From Marinobacter segnicrescens (GTDB taxonomy: Bacteria > Pseudomonadota > Gammaproteobacteria > Pseudomonadales > Oleiphilaceae): 64,000 bases of DNA. The DNA is taken from positions 124,001-188,000 of the forward strand of contig NZ_FOHZ01000007.1 in NCBI RefSeq assembly GCF_900111555.1, read 5' to 3'. A program made the position numbers and the translations under genes. Each line of letters starts with the position of its first letter. Position 1 is the first letter of the stretch. This document shows, piece by piece, positions 51,503 through 61,836 of this stretch. The notes under the pieces are model-generated. The model saw only the letters and a program-made list of their open reading frames with translations, made no database searches and was not told where the DNA came from.

Positions 51503-52861
51503 ATGTCAGACACCATGACCACCCAGAACCTCAAACAGCAGCTGGCGGATGCCGGCGTGAAGTACGCGATTGCCAGCTATGTGGACATCCACGGCATCAG
51601 CAAGGGGAAATTTGTCCCCATCGCCCACCTGGGCCAGATGATGGAAGGCTCGGAGCTCTATACCGGCGCGGCGCTGGATGGGGTACCCCAGGACATCTCC
51701 GACGATGAAGTGGCGGCTATGCCGGACGCCGCGGGTGTCGCCATCTGCCCCTGGAACCGCCAGCTGGCCTGGTTCCCGGGCAACCTGTATCTCAACGGGG
51801 AGCCGTTCGAGGCCTGCTCCCGGAACATCTTCCGTCGCCAGCTCGATGCCGCCACAGATATGGGCTATCGCTTCAACCTGGGCATCGAGACCGAGTTCTT
51901 CCTGTTCCGGGATACCGAAGACGGGGGCTTTGCACCGGTGAGCGAACGGGATACCGCCGGCAAGCCGTGCTATGACCCCCGCACCATGATGGACAACCTG
52001 GCGATCATGGACGAGATCGTGGAGGCCATGAATGAACTGGGCTGGGATGTGTATTCCTTCGACCATGAAGATGCCAACGGCCAGTTCGAAACCGATTTCC
52101 GATACGCCGATGGCCTCACCATGGCGGACCGGTTCGTGTTCTTCCGCATGATGGCCAACGAGATTGCCCGCAAGCACGGCGCCTTTGCCAGCTTCATGCC
52201 CAAGCCCTTCGCCGACCGCACCGGCAGTGGTGCCCACTACAACATGTCACTGGCGGATCTGAAGACCGGGGAAAACCTGTTTGAAGCCAACGGTAACGAT
52301 GCCCACGGCTGTGGCATCAGCAAGCTGGCCTACCAGTTCATTGCCGGTGTACTGAAGCACGCCGGCGCCATCAGCGCGGTGATTGCCCCGACGGTCAACA
52401 GTTACAAGCGCCTGGTACGCCAGGGCAGCATGTCCGGTTCCACCTGGGCGCCCGTCTTCCAGTGCTATGGTTCCAACAACCGCACCAACATGATCCGCAT
52501 CCCCGGTGTTGGCGGCCGTATCGAGTGCCGGGCAGCGGATATTGCCTGTAACCCCTATCTGGGTAGCGCCCTGATGCTCGCGGCGGGTCTGGAAGGTATC
52601 CGTGAACAACTGGACCCCGGTGCCCCCCACCATGAGAACATGTACAACTACAGCGACGCCGAGATTACCGCCCAGGGCATCGAATACCTGCCGCGGAACC
52701 TGGGTGAGGCGGTGGAAGCCTTTGAGGCAGACCCCCTGTCAAAGGCGGTATTCGGCGAGGCCATGTTCAACAGCTTTGTACAGTACAAGCGGGGCGAGTG
52801 GGAAAGCTACCAGAACCATGTGTCGTCCTGGGAGGTGGAGCGTTATCTGAAGATGTTCTGA
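51503..52861 (+). CDS. glnT: Type III glutamine synthetase GlnT (gamma-glutamylamide synthetase-like)
   Basis: A 452-residue ATP-dependent glutamate-amine ligase. It has the N-terminal beta-grasp (YAIASYVDIHGISKGKFVP) and the catalytic domain with NLGIETEFFLF, VYSFDHEDANGQFE, ASFMPKPFADRTGSGAHYN and VIAPTVNSYKRLV, the metal, glutamate and ATP sites. Layout also fits the gamma-glutamylmethylamide synthetases, so the amine may be ammonia or a small amine. I start at the ATG at 51503. The in-frame start at 51422 would add 27 residues with no ribosome-binding site. It is followed by a terminator. Confidence 0.88.
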   Translation: MSDTMTTQNLKQQLADAGVKYAIASYVDIHGISKGKFVPIAHLGQMMEGSELYTGAALDGVPQDISDDEVAAMPDAAGVAICPWNRQLAWFPGNLYLNGEPFEACSRNIFRRQLDAATDMGYRFNLGIETEFFLFRDTEDGGFAPVSERDTAGKPCYDPRTMMDNLAIMDEIVEAMNELGWDVYSFDHEDANGQFETDFRYADGLTMADRFVFFRMMANEIARKHGAFASFMPKPFADRTGSGAHYNMSLADLKTGENLFEANGNDAHGCGISKLAYQFIAGVLKHAGAISAVIAPTVNSYKRLVRQGSMSGSTWAPVFQCYGSNNRTNMIRIPGVGGRIECRAADIACNPYLGSALMLAAGLEGIREQLDPGAPHHENMYNYSDAEITAQGIEYLPRNLGEAVEAFEADPLSKAVFGEAMFNSFVQYKRGEWESYQNHVSSWEVERYLKMF

Positions 52862-52886
52862 CCAGCTAAAAAGTGATTCAGTCGAG

Positions 52887-52914
52887 AACCCCATCCCGGT
52901 TGATGGGGTTTTCC
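52887..52914. terminator. Bidirectional terminator between glnT and the TetR gene
   Basis: A 9 bp stem (AACCCCATC at 52887-52895 with GATGGGGTT at 52902-52910, loop of 6) sits between two convergent genes, with a short T-rich tail. Confidence 0.75.
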
Positions 52915-52938
52915 TTTATGGGCTAACCCTCAACCAGG

Positions 52939-53559
52939 TCAGACAGTACGACTGGCCGTCAGCAGGTTCCAGAATTTTCTCTGAAAGAAAGACATTTCCT
53001 GTTCCAGCGAAAACAGCTCCGGTAAGAACAGCCAGCTCTGGGTAATCCCCATCAGGTAGGTGTAACTCAGCAAACCCAGCTTTTCCGGGTCTTCGTCGGT
53101 GTCCAGCAGCCCTTTGCTGACTGCGCTGGCAATCAGCGACCGGAAGAGGGTGACGATGGACCGGGTCAGCTCCCGCTCCCGCGCCAGGGTCCGGCCCATG
53201 GCTTCGGTCAGTTCGGTCTTGTTGAGCAGGATCTCGAAGGATTGCCGGTACTTGCGGTCGTTCGCCAGCAACCACAGCCAGCGCTCGATGAAATGATCCA
53301 TAGCGTCAATGGGGGTATTGGCCATGGCCCGGCATTCCGCCACCAGAGCTTCCAGCGGCTCCTGGGAATATGAGAGCACCGCTTCGTAGAGGTCATCCTT
53401 GGAATCGAAGTGCCAGTAGATCGGGCCGCGGCTGAAGCCGGCTTCCCGGGCGATCCGGCTCAGGGTGGTGAGTGAATAACCGTCGCGGCTGAACAGGGTC
53501 AGTGCGGCTTCCAGAACGGCCTGGCGGGTTTTTTCGGCGTCTTCCTTGGTACGGCGCAT
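52939..53559 (-). CDS. TetR/AcrR family transcriptional regulator
   Basis: A 206-residue repressor with the N-terminal TetR HTH (about 10-56: TLFSRDGYSLTTLSRIAREAGFSRGPIYWHF split here over helices 2-3) and a C-terminal ligand domain of the AcrR/TtgR type. It is 72 bases downstream of the substrate-binding protein gene on the same strand, so it may be the last gene of the guanidine-carboxylase unit or be independent. A role in that locus is possible but not shown. It may equally regulate an efflux pump. Confidence 0.85.
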   Translation of the reverse strand: MRRTKEDAEKTRQAVLEAALTLFSRDGYSLTTLSRIAREAGFSRGPIYWHFDSKDDLYEAVLSYSQEPLEALVAECRAMANTPIDAMDHFIERWLWLLANDRKYRQSFEILLNKTELTEAMGRTLARERELTRSIVTLFRSLIASAVSKGLLDTDEDPEKLGLLSYTYLMGITQSWLFLPELFSLEQEMSFFQRKFWNLLTASRTV

Positions 53560-53631
53560 AAGGTCGAGTCAGATGAGGCTTGCGAAAGGCACGAACTGAA
53601 TCGTGCCCTCCATGTTGTGGTCAGGCAAGCG

Positions 53632-54711
53632 TTAAAGCTCCCCGTCTGCCGCCATCTGCATGTAACGGTCATTGAACCGGAACTGCACGTTGCCCTCGTC
53701 GCCCATGACGGAACCATCCGGGAACTCGATACCCACGAAGTCGGGACTCATGGCGCCCTGGCCCAGCAGGCCCTTGTCGAAAGAGAACTGGCGAACGCTG
53801 TCCATCGCCTCGCGGGCTTCCTCGCTGTTGATGAATTCCACCGAGTTGGCTGGTTCCCAGAACATCCGCATGCCTGAGAGTTGAGCCTCATAACCGGCCC
53901 GGTCAGTACCGGAAATCTCGCCCAGCATGGCCCGCGCCTCGCGGCCCTCGTCACTGTCGGAGCGCAGGATGTCCATGGTCTCGAACCAGGCGCCCACCAG
54001 GGCCTTGCCCAGGTTCGGGTTGTCTTCGAGCGTCTCGGTGTTCACCAGGGTCAGATCCTTGATATGCCCGGGAATCTGGTGGGAATCAAACAGCTGGGTG
54101 GTACCGGGATAGTTGTTCACCTCCGCCAGCAGAGGATTCCAGGTGGCCACATGCCGGACATCATCCGTCTGGAAAGCGGACACCAGGTCGGCGTCGGAAA
54201 TATTCACCACATTGATGTCCCGCTCTTCCAGCCCCACTGAATCCAGTGCCCGCACCAGCAGGTAGTGGGACACTGACAGCTCCACCAGGTGAACCGTCTC
54301 ACCTTCCAGATCCTCGATGCTGGTTGCGTCCTTGGACACAAGGCCGTCGTTGCCATCCGAGAAATCCCCCACAATCAGTGCCGTGGTATCAATACCAGAA
54401 GCGGCGGGAATGGACAGTCCGTCCATACTGGTGGCGACCACGCCATCAAACTGGCCGGCGGTGTACTGGTTGATGGACTCGATATAATCGTTGACCTGGA
54501 CGATATCCACCTCAATGTCGTACTTGTCCGCCCATTTTTTCATGATGCCGCTGTCCTCAGCATACTGCCAGGGTACCCAGCCGGCGTAGATGGTCCAGGC
54601 GATGCTGAAGGAATCCCTCTCCTGTGCCAGGGTACTGAAAGACAGGGAGCTGGCAAGGAGGCCCGCTCCCAGAACGGCGCTGATTTTCTGGGTCAGTTTA
54701 CGTGTTTTCAT
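53632..54711 (-). CDS. ABC transporter substrate-binding protein (urea-carboxylase-associated)
   Basis: A 359-residue periplasmic binding protein of the NitT/TauT/SsuA kind. The signal peptide covers about 1-29 (cleavage near TLAQ). The body has YAGWVPWQYAEDSGIMKKW and GQFDGVVATSMDG, typical of proteins annotated as putative urea ABC binding components near urea carboxylase. It follows the carboxylase gene by 45 bases. Its permease and ATPase are in the other guanidine unit. With them it should form one importer. Substrate inferred from context as guanidine or urea. Confidence 0.88.
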   Translation of the reverse strand: MKTRKLTQKISAVLGAGLLASSLSFSTLAQERDSFSIAWTIYAGWVPWQYAEDSGIMKKWADKYDIEVDIVQVNDYIESINQYTAGQFDGVVATSMDGLSIPAASGIDTTALIVGDFSDGNDGLVSKDATSIEDLEGETVHLVELSVSHYLLVRALDSVGLEERDINVVNISDADLVSAFQTDDVRHVATWNPLLAEVNNYPGTTQLFDSHQIPGHIKDLTLVNTETLEDNPNLGKALVGAWFETMDILRSDSDEGREARAMLGEISGTDRAGYEAQLSGMRMFWEPANSVEFINSEEAREAMDSVRQFSFDKGLLGQGAMSPDFVGIEFPDGSVMGDEGNVQFRFNDRYMQMAADGEL

Positions 54712-54756
54712 GATGCTCTCCCCGGGCTTTGCCCGTTATTGAAAGACGTTTCGGAT

Positions 54757-57700
54757 TCAGTTGCTGATCTCTTCCACAATCACCACGGGGGTGCCCGGCG
54801 ATACCGCCTGGCCCGCATCGCGGCGGATTTCCACCACCCGCCCGCTGACCGGGCTGAGCAGTTCGATCTCCATCTTCATGGACTCCACCACCGCCACTGG
54901 TCGCTGGGCACTGATTTCGTCCCCTGGTTTCACCAGGCATTCCCAAAGGTTGCCGGCCACGTGGCTTTCCACCGCGTGCTGGCCGGCCGGCAGGTTGGTG
55001 GTGTCGTCTTCACCGGTGTCCTCAATGGGCGTTTCGGCGCTGAAGTTGATCTGGCCGGACTCGATCCAGCGTTGCAGCTCCTCATCGAAGGCCTGCTGGC
55101 GGTGGGCCGTGAAGTCGCGGATGTCGCCTTCGTTTTCAGCCAGGAAACCCTCGTAGTCCTTGAGGTTAAAGTGCGTTTCCTCGATACGGATGGGGTAGTC
55201 GCCATTGGGAAAGTCGCGGCGGATCTGCTTGAGTTCGTCGCTGCTCACTTCATAGAAGCGCACCTGGTCGAAGAAGCGCAGCAGCCAGGGCTTGCCGGGT
55301 TCGAAGTGCTCTGTGGTGCGGTAGCGGTTCCACATCTGCAGGGTGCGGCCGACGAACTGATAGCCACCGGGTCCTTCCATACCGTAGATGCACAGGTAGG
55401 CGCCGCCTATGCCCACGGAGTTCTCTGCGGTCCAGGTGCGGGCCGGGTTGTACTTGGTGGTGACCAGCCGGTGGCGAGGGTCCAGGGGAGTGGCTACAGG
55501 CGCACCCAGGTAAACATCCCCAAGGCCCATGACCAGGTAACTGGCGTTAAAAACGGTTTTCTTGACCTCGTCGATGTTGTCCAGCCCGTTGATGCGGCGG
55601 ATAAACTCCAGGTTGCTGGGGCACCAGGGGGCGTCCTTGCGCACCGACTGCATGTACTTGGCGATGGCGGTATGACACGCCTCGTCGTCCCAGGACAGGG
55701 GCAGGTGCACGATGCGGGCAGGCACGTCCCATTCCGGTTGTTTCTCAAGGGCCTGCTCGGCGCTGATCAGCAGTTGCAGCAGTTCCTGTTGGCCCAGCCG
55801 CTGGCTGTCGTAGTGCACCTGCAGCGAACGGATGCCGGGTGTCAGCTCCAGTATGGCCGTATGGGCCTGCTCCCGCAGCCACAGCATCAGGGCGTGGGCG
55901 CGGAAGCGAAGCCGGATATCCAGCTCCATGGGGCCATATTCCACCAGCACATAGTTGTCGCCGGCGGCGCGATAGACCACGCCGGTTTCATGTTCGTCGG
56001 TGGAGAGCGTGGCGAGTATCGGGGTTTGCGGCCTGATTGGCGTAATACGCGCAGACGCGGCGGTCAGGGTGGCGATGGATTCGTCCAGGGCTTCCCGCAG
56101 GGCCACGGCCTGGTCCTGGCTGACCGGCACGAATTGCACCTTGTCACCGGCCTTGAGCTGGCCCAGCTTCCACAGGTCGGCGCTGATCACCGTGACCGGG
56201 CATACGAAGCCGCCCAGGCTGGGGCCATCCGGCCCCAGGATGACCGGCATATCACCGGTGAAGTCCACGGTACCCACCGCGTAGGCATTGTCGTGGATGT
56301 TGGACGGGTGCATGCCGGCTTCGCCGCCGTCACTGCGGGCCCATTCCGGTTTCGGGCCGATCAGGCGTACGCCGGTGCGACTGGAGTTGTAGTGAATCTC
56401 CCATTCGCTGTCGAAGAAGGTGTCGATGTCAGCCTGGGTGAAGTAATCCGGGGCTCCGTGGGGACCATAGGTCACGTGCAACTTCCAGGTCTTGCCCATG
56501 GTGGGTTGCAGGCCCTTGCCCAGCTTTGCCTTGTCCACTGGCGTGCACTGCGGCAGCTGGAGGACATCCCCGGCCCGCAAGGCCCGGCCACCGTGGCCAC
56601 CGAACTGGCCAAGGGTAAAGGTGCTGCGGGAATCCAGGTAGGGCGGGCAGTCCAGCCCGCCCCGGAACAGCACGTAGGCCCGGGCGCCTTCGCCGGTGGT
56701 GGCCCCCAGTTTCAGGGTGGCCCCGGCGGGGATGTCCAGTACCTCCCAGAAAGGCACTGGCTCGCCATCCAGGCTGGCGTCCAGCGATGCGCCGGTCAGC
56801 ACAATCTGGGTAGCCCGGTTGAATGCCAGTGTGGGGCCCTTCAATGTGATTTCCAGGCCGGCCGCACTTCCCTCGTTGCCCAGCAGGCGGTTGCCCAGGC
56901 GGAAGGAGTAGCTGTCGAACGGCCCGGATGGGGGTACCCCGATTTCCCAGTAGCCGATGCGCCCGGGGTAGTCCTGGATGGTGGTCATGGTGCCACCGCT
57001 GACCACATCTACGGTGGAGGGCCGGTAGTTGAACTCGTTCAGGGTGCGGGTGAACAGCCGGCCCTCCACGAACCGCTCATCCGCCAGTACCTGGCGCACG
57101 TAGGTGCGGTTGGTTTCGATGCCGTAGAGCTGGCTGTCGTCAAGGGCCTGCATCAAGCGTGTGCGGGCGCTTTCCCGGTCAGCCTCATGGACAATGACCT
57201 TGGCCAGCATGGGGTCATAGAGCGGCGAGACTTCGGTGCCCGGTTGAATCCAGGAATCGATACGCAGGCCGGCATCCTGTGGCCAGCTGACATTGGTAAG
57301 CAGTCCGGCGGAAGGCTGGAAATCCTTGTTGGGGTCTTCGGCATAGATCCGTGCCTGGATGGCATGGCCCTCTGGAGTCAGGCCGGCGGCCTGGTCGCTG
57401 AGGTTGGTCAGGGTGCCGGCGCCCAGTTCCACCATCCAGCGCACAATGTCCACGCCGTATACGGCCTCGGTCACGCCGTGCTCCACCTGTAAGCGGGTGT
57501 TCACTTCCAGGAAGTAGAACTCGGTGGTATCCGGGTCGTAGATGAATTCAACGGTACCGGCACTACGGTAGGCGATCTGTTCTCCAAGGGCGCGGGCGGT
57601 GGCATGCATGCGCTGGCGGACCTCAGCGGACAGCCCCGGCGCCGGGGCTTCCTCGATCACCTTCTGGTTGCGGCGCTGGGCGGAGCAGTCACGTTCCCCC

Positions 57701-58386
57701 AGGGCGGCCACCGTGCCCTGGCCATCGCCGAACAGCTGCACCTCGATATGGCGGGCGCGTTCCACGAACTTTTCCAGGAACACCCCGCTGTTGCTGAAGT
57801 TGTTCTGGCTCAGCCGCTGTACGGATTCGAAGCTCTTCGACAGGTCGTCATCACCGTAGCAGCGGGACATGCCGATACCACCCCCGCCGGCCGTGCTTTT
57901 CAGCATCACCGGGTAGCCGATGCGTCCGGCTTCCGCCAGGGCCTGGTCCAGTCCGGTCAGCAGACCGGTGCCGGGCAACAAGGGCACACCCGCCTCTTCC
58001 GCCAGCGCACGGGCGGTGTGCTTGAGGCCGAACTGTTCCATCTGCTCGGGGGTCGGCCCCAGGAAGACGATGCCTTCGGCCTCGCAGCGACGGGCAAAGC
58101 CGGCGTTCTCGCTGAGAAAGCCGTACCCGGGGTGCACGGCCTTTGCGCCGCTTTCTGCCATTATGTGGAACAGCTTGTCCTGGTCCAGGTAGGTCTCAGC
58201 GGCGGAACCCGCCCCCAGGGACCAGGCTTGGTCAGCCTGGCGAACGTGGAGGGAATCCGCATCCGCTTCGGCATAGACCGCGACCGACTGAATATCCATG
58301 GCTCGCAGGGTACGGATGATTCTGCATGCGATGGCACCCCGGTTGGCGATCAGGACCTTGTCGAAGCACGGCTTTGTCAGTTCCAT
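54757..58386 (-). CDS. Biotin-dependent urea/guanidine carboxylase
   Basis: A 1209-residue carboxylase. In order: biotin carboxylase (about 10-460, with [14 protein letters not shown] and [14 protein letters not shown]), carboxyltransferase halves resembling KipI/KipA (about 480-1090, with [20 protein letters not shown] and [20 protein letters not shown]), and a C-terminal biotin carrier domain with biotinyl-Lys1171 in ESMKMEIE. It forms allophanate from urea or carboxyguanidine from guanidine. Guanidine riboswitches and two DUF1989 partners favour guanidine. It overlaps the preceding DUF1989 gene by 10 bases. Confidence 0.95.
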   Translation of the reverse strand: MELTKPCFDKVLIANRGAIACRIIRTLRAMDIQSVAVYAEADADSLHVRQADQAWSLGAGSAAETYLDQDKLFHIMAESGAKAVHPGYGFLSENAGFARRCEAEGIVFLGPTPEQMEQFGLKHTARALAEEAGVPLLPGTGLLTGLDQALAEAGRIGYPVMLKSTAGGGGIGMSRCYGDDDLSKSFESVQRLSQNNFSNSGVFLEKFVERARHIEVQLFGDGQGTVAALGERDCSAQRRNQKVIEEAPAPGLSAEVRQRMHATARALGEQIAYRSAGTVEFIYDPDTTEFYFLEVNTRLQVEHGVTEAVYGVDIVRWMVELGAGTLTNLSDQAAGLTPEGHAIQARIYAEDPNKDFQPSAGLLTNVSWPQDAGLRIDSWIQPGTEVSPLYDPMLAKVIVHEADRESARTRLMQALDDSQLYGIETNRTYVRQVLADERFVEGRLFTRTLNEFNYRPSTVDVVSGGTMTTIQDYPGRIGYWEIGVPPSGPFDSYSFRLGNRLLGNEGSAAGLEITLKGPTLAFNRATQIVLTGASLDASLDGEPVPFWEVLDIPAGATLKLGATTGEGARAYVLFRGGLDCPPYLDSRSTFTLGQFGGHGGRALRAGDVLQLPQCTPVDKAKLGKGLQPTMGKTWKLHVTYGPHGAPDYFTQADIDTFFDSEWEIHYNSSRTGVRLIGPKPEWARSDGGEAGMHPSNIHDNAYAVGTVDFTGDMPVILGPDGPSLGGFVCPVTVISADLWKLGQLKAGDKVQFVPVSQDQAVALREALDESIATLTAASARITPIRPQTPILATLSTDEHETGVVYRAAGDNYVLVEYGPMELDIRLRFRAHALMLWLREQAHTAILELTPGIRSLQVHYDSQRLGQQELLQLLISAEQALEKQPEWDVPARIVHLPLSWDDEACHTAIAKYMQSVRKDAPWCPSNLEFIRRINGLDNIDEVKKTVFNASYLVMGLGDVYLGAPVATPLDPRHRLVTTKYNPARTWTAENSVGIGGAYLCIYGMEGPGGYQFVGRTLQMWNRYRTTEHFEPGKPWLLRFFDQVRFYEVSSDELKQIRRDFPNGDYPIRIEETHFNLKDYEGFLAENEGDIRDFTAHRQQAFDEELQRWIESGQINFSAETPIEDTGEDDTTNLPAGQHAVESHVAGNLWECLVKPGDEISAQRPVAVVESMKMEIELLSPVSGRVVEIRRDAGQAVSPGTPVVIVEEISN

Positions 58387-59015
58387 ACCAGCACCTCGAT
58401 CGGAGTGGGGTTCCAGCCATTGCAGGGGTTGTTCAGCTGCGGGCAGTTGGAAATCATCACCAGCACGTCCATCTTTGCCTCCAGCTCCACGTACTTGCCG
58501 GCGTCGGAGATGCCGTCGGCGAAAGTCAGGCCGCCGTCGGCGGTCACCGGCACGTTCATGAAGAAGTTGATGTTGTGGGTGATGTCCCGCTTGCCCATGC
58601 CTAGCTCCTCATGCTCGGTGACGGCCACCAGCCAGCTGTCGCGGCAGGCGTGCATGCACTTTTTCTCCAGGGCATAGCGGGTGGTGTTGCTCTCCGCCGC
58701 GCAGGCACCGCCGAGGGTGTCGTGGCGGCCGCAGGTATCGGCGGTGATCTCCAGCATTACGTTGTTTTCCGAGGACATCAGCTTTGAACCGGCGGTGAGG
58801 TAGACGTTGCCCTGCTCGCGGATGGTGTCCACGGCGCTGTAGCGCTCGGTGGGGTTATCGGCGTTGTAGAACAGGGTATCGGCGGCCTGGTTGCCCTCCA
58901 GGTCAAGGATGCGAAGGGTTTCGCCGGCTTTCACCACTTTCAGGAAGTATTCGCCTGCCGGCACGGTTTCCCGGAAGGCGGCGTTGTCGGGGTTGAGCTT
59001 GCTTTCTCTGATCAT
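58377..59015 (-). CDS. DUF1989 protein, carboxyguanidine deiminase subunit (urea-carboxylase-associated protein 1)
   Basis: A 212-residue DUF1989 protein. The metal-site pattern is seen in [16 protein letters not shown] (about 93-108) and the HACRDS segment near 120. [11 protein letters not shown] is the family's core motif. Members of this pair have been described as carboxyguanidine deiminase, which removes one ammonia from carboxyguanidine to give allophanate. It starts 13 bases after the paired DUF1989 gene and its stop overlaps the carboxylase start. Confidence 0.88.
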   Translation of the reverse strand: MIRESKLNPDNAAFRETVPAGEYFLKVVKAGETLRILDLEGNQAADTLFYNADNPTERYSAVDTIREQGNVYLTAGSKLMSSENNVMLEITADTCGRHDTLGGACAAESNTTRYALEKKCMHACRDSWLVAVTEHEELGMGKRDITHNINFFMNVPVTADGGLTFADGISDAGKYVELEAKMDVLVMISNCPQLNNPCNGWNPTPIEVLVWN

Positions 59016-59028
59016 CTCCGGCCTCCGG

Positions 59029-59754
59029 TTACTGGAACAGGTGGTACAGGGCGTTATTAGCGAAAGCCCGGGTGGCTTCCGGCGACGAGGTCTTGCAGGG
59101 ATCGGCGTCGGTCACCGGGGCGGCCCGGAAAAGCTGGTAACGTAGCGGGTGGCTGGGATATTTCGGGGCCGGGTTGAGGGGATGCGGGCAGGTATGAAGC
59201 ACCACGATGGTGTCCATCTCGAAGCGCAGATCCACGGTGGCGCCGGCGTGTGAGCGATCACTCACATAGCTCAGATTGCCCTCCCCATCCACCTGAACCT
59301 TGCTGAACCAGTTGAGGTTGGCGGTGAGGTCCTTCTTGCCCAGACCGTACTTGGCCAGTTCGTTAAGAAAGCTGGTGAGGCCGTTGCGGTGATAGTGATT
59401 GTGGGCCTGCTGATAGGTTTTCTTACCCCAGCGTTTTTCGACCAGGTGGGCGTTGCAGGTACCGGAGACGGTGTCGTGCCAGCCCAGGTCGTCACGAATG
59501 ATGGAAGCGAAAACCCGTCCCATATCGGAGAGCAGCACATGACCCCTGGTGAGCAGGAAGGTGTGCTGGTTCTTGAGGGTATCCGGCATGTTGTAACGTT
59601 CGAGGGGATTCTCGGGGTTGTACATCAGCATGCCGACATTGGCACCGCCGGTTTCATCGATCAGTCGCAGGACATGGCCACGGCGCATGACAAAGGACCA
59701 GTGGGATCCGCCGGGAATCAGATCGTCGTAGAGGGGAGCTGCAGTTGCGAGCAT
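59029..59754 (-). CDS. DUF1989 protein, carboxyguanidine deiminase subunit (urea-carboxylase-associated protein 2)
   Basis: A 241-residue DUF1989 protein, the longer of the pair. Likely metal ligands are in [18 protein letters not shown] (about 89-106), and [17 protein letters not shown] is the family's mid-region. A C-terminal segment rich in Pro and Cys ([11 protein letters not shown]) follows. It is the first gene of the second guanidine unit, with GGAGG 9 bases before the ATG and a guanidine-I riboswitch upstream. It probably forms a heteromer with the next gene's product. Confidence 0.88.
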   Translation of the reverse strand: MLATAAPLYDDLIPGGSHWSFVMRRGHVLRLIDETGGANVGMLMYNPENPLERYNMPDTLKNQHTFLLTRGHVLLSDMGRVFASIIRDDLGWHDTVSGTCNAHLVEKRWGKKTYQQAHNHYHRNGLTSFLNELAKYGLGKKDLTANLNWFSKVQVDGEGNLSYVSDRSHAGATVDLRFEMDTIVVLHTCPHPLNPAPKYPSHPLRYQLFRAAPVTDADPCKTSSPEATRAFANNALYHLFQ

Positions 59755-59780
59755 CGCCTTTTCCTCCTGGTTCGGGTTGC

Positions 59781-59819
59781 AAAAAAACGAGAGGCGTCAG
59801 TCACTGAACGATCCTCCCG
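59781..59819 (-). terminator. Riboswitch-controlled terminator before the DUF1989 genes
   Basis: On the minus strand CGGGAGG (59813-59819) pairs with CCTCTCG (59788-59794) through one G-U pair, followed by seven T. The 5' arm is the last conserved block of the aptamer, so guanidine binding would prevent this hairpin and switch transcription on. Confidence 0.75.
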
Positions 59820-59910
59820 GGCTTTTGTCCCGCCGTGTAACCTTTGGAAAAGGTCGTCAACTCTCGGACCAGTCACCTGCCTGGCATCAGCAGATCGGAA
59901 CCCTAGTTGA
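59813..59910 (-). ncRNA. Guanidine-I (ykkC) riboswitch of the carboxylase unit
   Basis: The minus strand shows AACTAGGGTTCCG, GACTGGTCCGAGAGTTGACGA, then ACACGGCGGGACAAAAGCCC and GGGAGG, all conserved ykkC blocks and nearly identical to the copy at 49983-50082. The platform is a transcription terminator directly downstream. The 477-base gap to nhaB otherwise holds the sigma54 and NtrC candidates and no gene. Confidence 0.93.
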
Positions 59911-59963
59911 CCTGTTTGTCAGATTGTCGCGCTTTGATATGTGGCTCAGTACCAACGTCTCGC

Positions 59964-59979
59964 TGCGTACCGTGACCCT
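59964..59979 (-). promoter_or_regulatory. Candidate sigma54 promoter of the carboxylase unit
   Basis: The minus strand AGGGTCACGGTACGCA keeps GG-N10-GC but matches other consensus positions poorly. It is the only such arrangement between the riboswitch and the NtrC-like site, and its distance to that site (about 94 bases) mirrors the first unit. Confidence 0.4.
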
Positions 59980-60071
59980 ATCAAGCTCCATGCCATGTGA
60001 AGCATGTTGTTGATAAATAAAGATTATCCTTGATATTGGTGAGATGTATGGCCCAGTTCGATAAACGGGAT

Positions 60072-60088
60072 CGCACCGGGTTGGTGCG
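60072..60088 (-). promoter_or_regulatory. Candidate NtrC site upstream of the carboxylase unit
   Basis: CGCACC-GGGTT-GGTGCG is a perfect 17-base dyad with the NtrC spacing GCACC-N5-GGTGC. A half-site TGCACCA lies 26 bases further upstream (60114-60120). It sits between the riboswitch unit and divergent nhaB. Confidence 0.65.
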
Positions 60089-60231
60089 CCTGGTCCGTAT
60101 GGGGGCAACGCAATGCACCAGGATAATCGCCCTTCTGCACATCCCTTCATGAATATCAAGCACATTTGCCAGCGCATCTGGTAATATGCGCGCGCCCGTT
60201 AAAAGACTCGCCCTATAGAAGTGATAGATAA

Positions 60232-61737
60232 ATGCCATCGACTGTATTCGGCGGTTTCGCCGCCAATTTCCTGGGGAAGGCTCCCGTCTGGTACAAGCAG
60301 CTGATTCTGTTGTTCCTGGTGATCAACCCGATCGTGGTGGTCATGTTCGGGCCTGCGGTCGCTGGCTGGCTGCTGGTCGGGGAGTTCATTTTTACCCTGG
60401 CGATGGCGCTGAAATGCTACCCCCTCCTGCCTGGCGGCCTGCTGGCGGTGGAGGCCCTGCTGATCGGCATGACCACGCCGGAAGCGGTCTACCACGAGCT
60501 GCTGATCAACTTCCCGGTCATCCTGCTGCTGATGTTCATGGTGGCAGGCATCTATTTCATGAAGGAACTGTTGCTGGTCACCTTTACCCAGATACTGGTG
60601 GGGGTACGGTCCAAGTCAGCACTTTCATTACTTTTCTGTGCGGCCGCAGCCCTGTTGTCGGCCTTTCTGGACGCGTTGACGGTTACCGCAGTGATTATCA
60701 GTGTGGCTGTGGGCTTCTACTCGGTTTACCACAAGGTGGCCTCGGGCAAGGGTTACCAGCAGAAAGACCATAATGCCAACAGCGATGCTGAAGTGATCGA
60801 GCTCCATCGAAACGACCTCGAACACTTCCGCGGTTTTCTGCGCAGCCTGCTGATGCATGGTGCCATCGGTACGGCCCTCGGTGGCGTCGCTACCATGGTT
60901 GGTGAGCCCCAGAACCTGCTCATCGCCAAGACCGTAGGCTGGGACTTTGTGACCTTTTTCGAGCATATGGCGCCCGTCAGCCTGCCGGTCCTGGGTGCTG
61001 GTCTGTTTACCTGCTGGGCACTGGAAAAGGTGCGCTGGTTCGGTTACGGAACCCGTCTGCCGAGGGCTGTGCGCCGGGTGCTGGAAGAATTCGCGGATAA
61101 CGAGAAGGCCAAGCGCACCAAGTCTGACCAGGCTGCCTTGTGGATCCAGGCATTCGCCGCCGGTGTACTGGTGGTGGGGCTGGCGTTCCACCTGGCGGAA
61201 GTTGGGTTGATTGGCCTGCTGGTGATTATCCTGATCACGTCCTTTACGGGGGTGACGGATGAGCACCAGATTGGCAAGGCATTCCAGGAGTCGTTGCCGT
61301 TTACTTCATTGCTGGTGGTGTTCTTTGCAGTGGTTGCGGTCATCCACGACCAGCATCTGTTCAAGCCGATTATCGAGTTTGTGCTCAGCCTGCCGGAGAG
61401 CCAGCAGCCGGGTATGTTCTTCATGGCTAATGGTCTGCTGTCGATGATCAGTGACAACGTCTTTGTGGCAACGGTCTATATCAGCGAGATCAAGCAGGCC
61501 CTGGAGGCCGGTGCCATCAGTAACGAGCACTTCCAGACACTGGCGGTGGCCATTAACACCGGGACCAACCTGCCCAGCGTAGCCACGCCCAATGGCCAGG
61601 CCGCTTTCCTGTTCCTGCTGACCTCTGCCATCGCCCCACTGGTGCGGTTGTCCTATGGCCGGATGGTCGTTATGGCCTTTCCCTACACCATCGTGATGGG
61701 GATCGTCGGGCTGCTATGTGTCATTTACCTGGTGTAA
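60232..61737 (+). CDS. nhaB: Na+/H+ antiporter NhaB
   Basis: A 501-residue inner-membrane antiporter exporting sodium in exchange for protons. Many membrane segments are visible. The family N-terminus ([21 protein letters not shown]), the [17 protein letters not shown] segment and [13 protein letters not shown] are characteristic. Length is close to the E. coli protein (513). It fits a marine, alkaliphilic-tolerant lifestyle. It is divergent from the guanidine unit and monocistronic. Confidence 0.96.
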   Translation: MPSTVFGGFAANFLGKAPVWYKQLILLFLVINPIVVVMFGPAVAGWLLVGEFIFTLAMALKCYPLLPGGLLAVEALLIGMTTPEAVYHELLINFPVILLLMFMVAGIYFMKELLLVTFTQILVGVRSKSALSLLFCAAAALLSAFLDALTVTAVIISVAVGFYSVYHKVASGKGYQQKDHNANSDAEVIELHRNDLEHFRGFLRSLLMHGAIGTALGGVATMVGEPQNLLIAKTVGWDFVTFFEHMAPVSLPVLGAGLFTCWALEKVRWFGYGTRLPRAVRRVLEEFADNEKAKRTKSDQAALWIQAFAAGVLVVGLAFHLAEVGLIGLLVIILITSFTGVTDEHQIGKAFQESLPFTSLLVVFFAVVAVIHDQHLFKPIIEFVLSLPESQQPGMFFMANGLLSMISDNVFVATVYISEIKQALEAGAISNEHFQTLAVAINTGTNLPSVATPNGQAAFLFLLTSAIAPLVRLSYGRMVVMAFPYTIVMGIVGLLCVIYLV

Positions 61738-61836
61738 CACAACCGTAACGTGGGGGATTGACCAGGCCCTCACCGCAGCCTATGTTGCTATAAGCAACAG
61801 CCCGTTTGCGGTTGCCGGTCGTAAAGGATAATCACC

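Noticed and set aside
54289..57492. Very long open frame on the plus strand opposite the carboxylase gene
   Set aside because: It is the antisense shadow of a GC-rich gene with full-length conserved domains on the minus strand. The plus-strand peptide is rich in Gly, His, Gln and Val with no recognisable domain.
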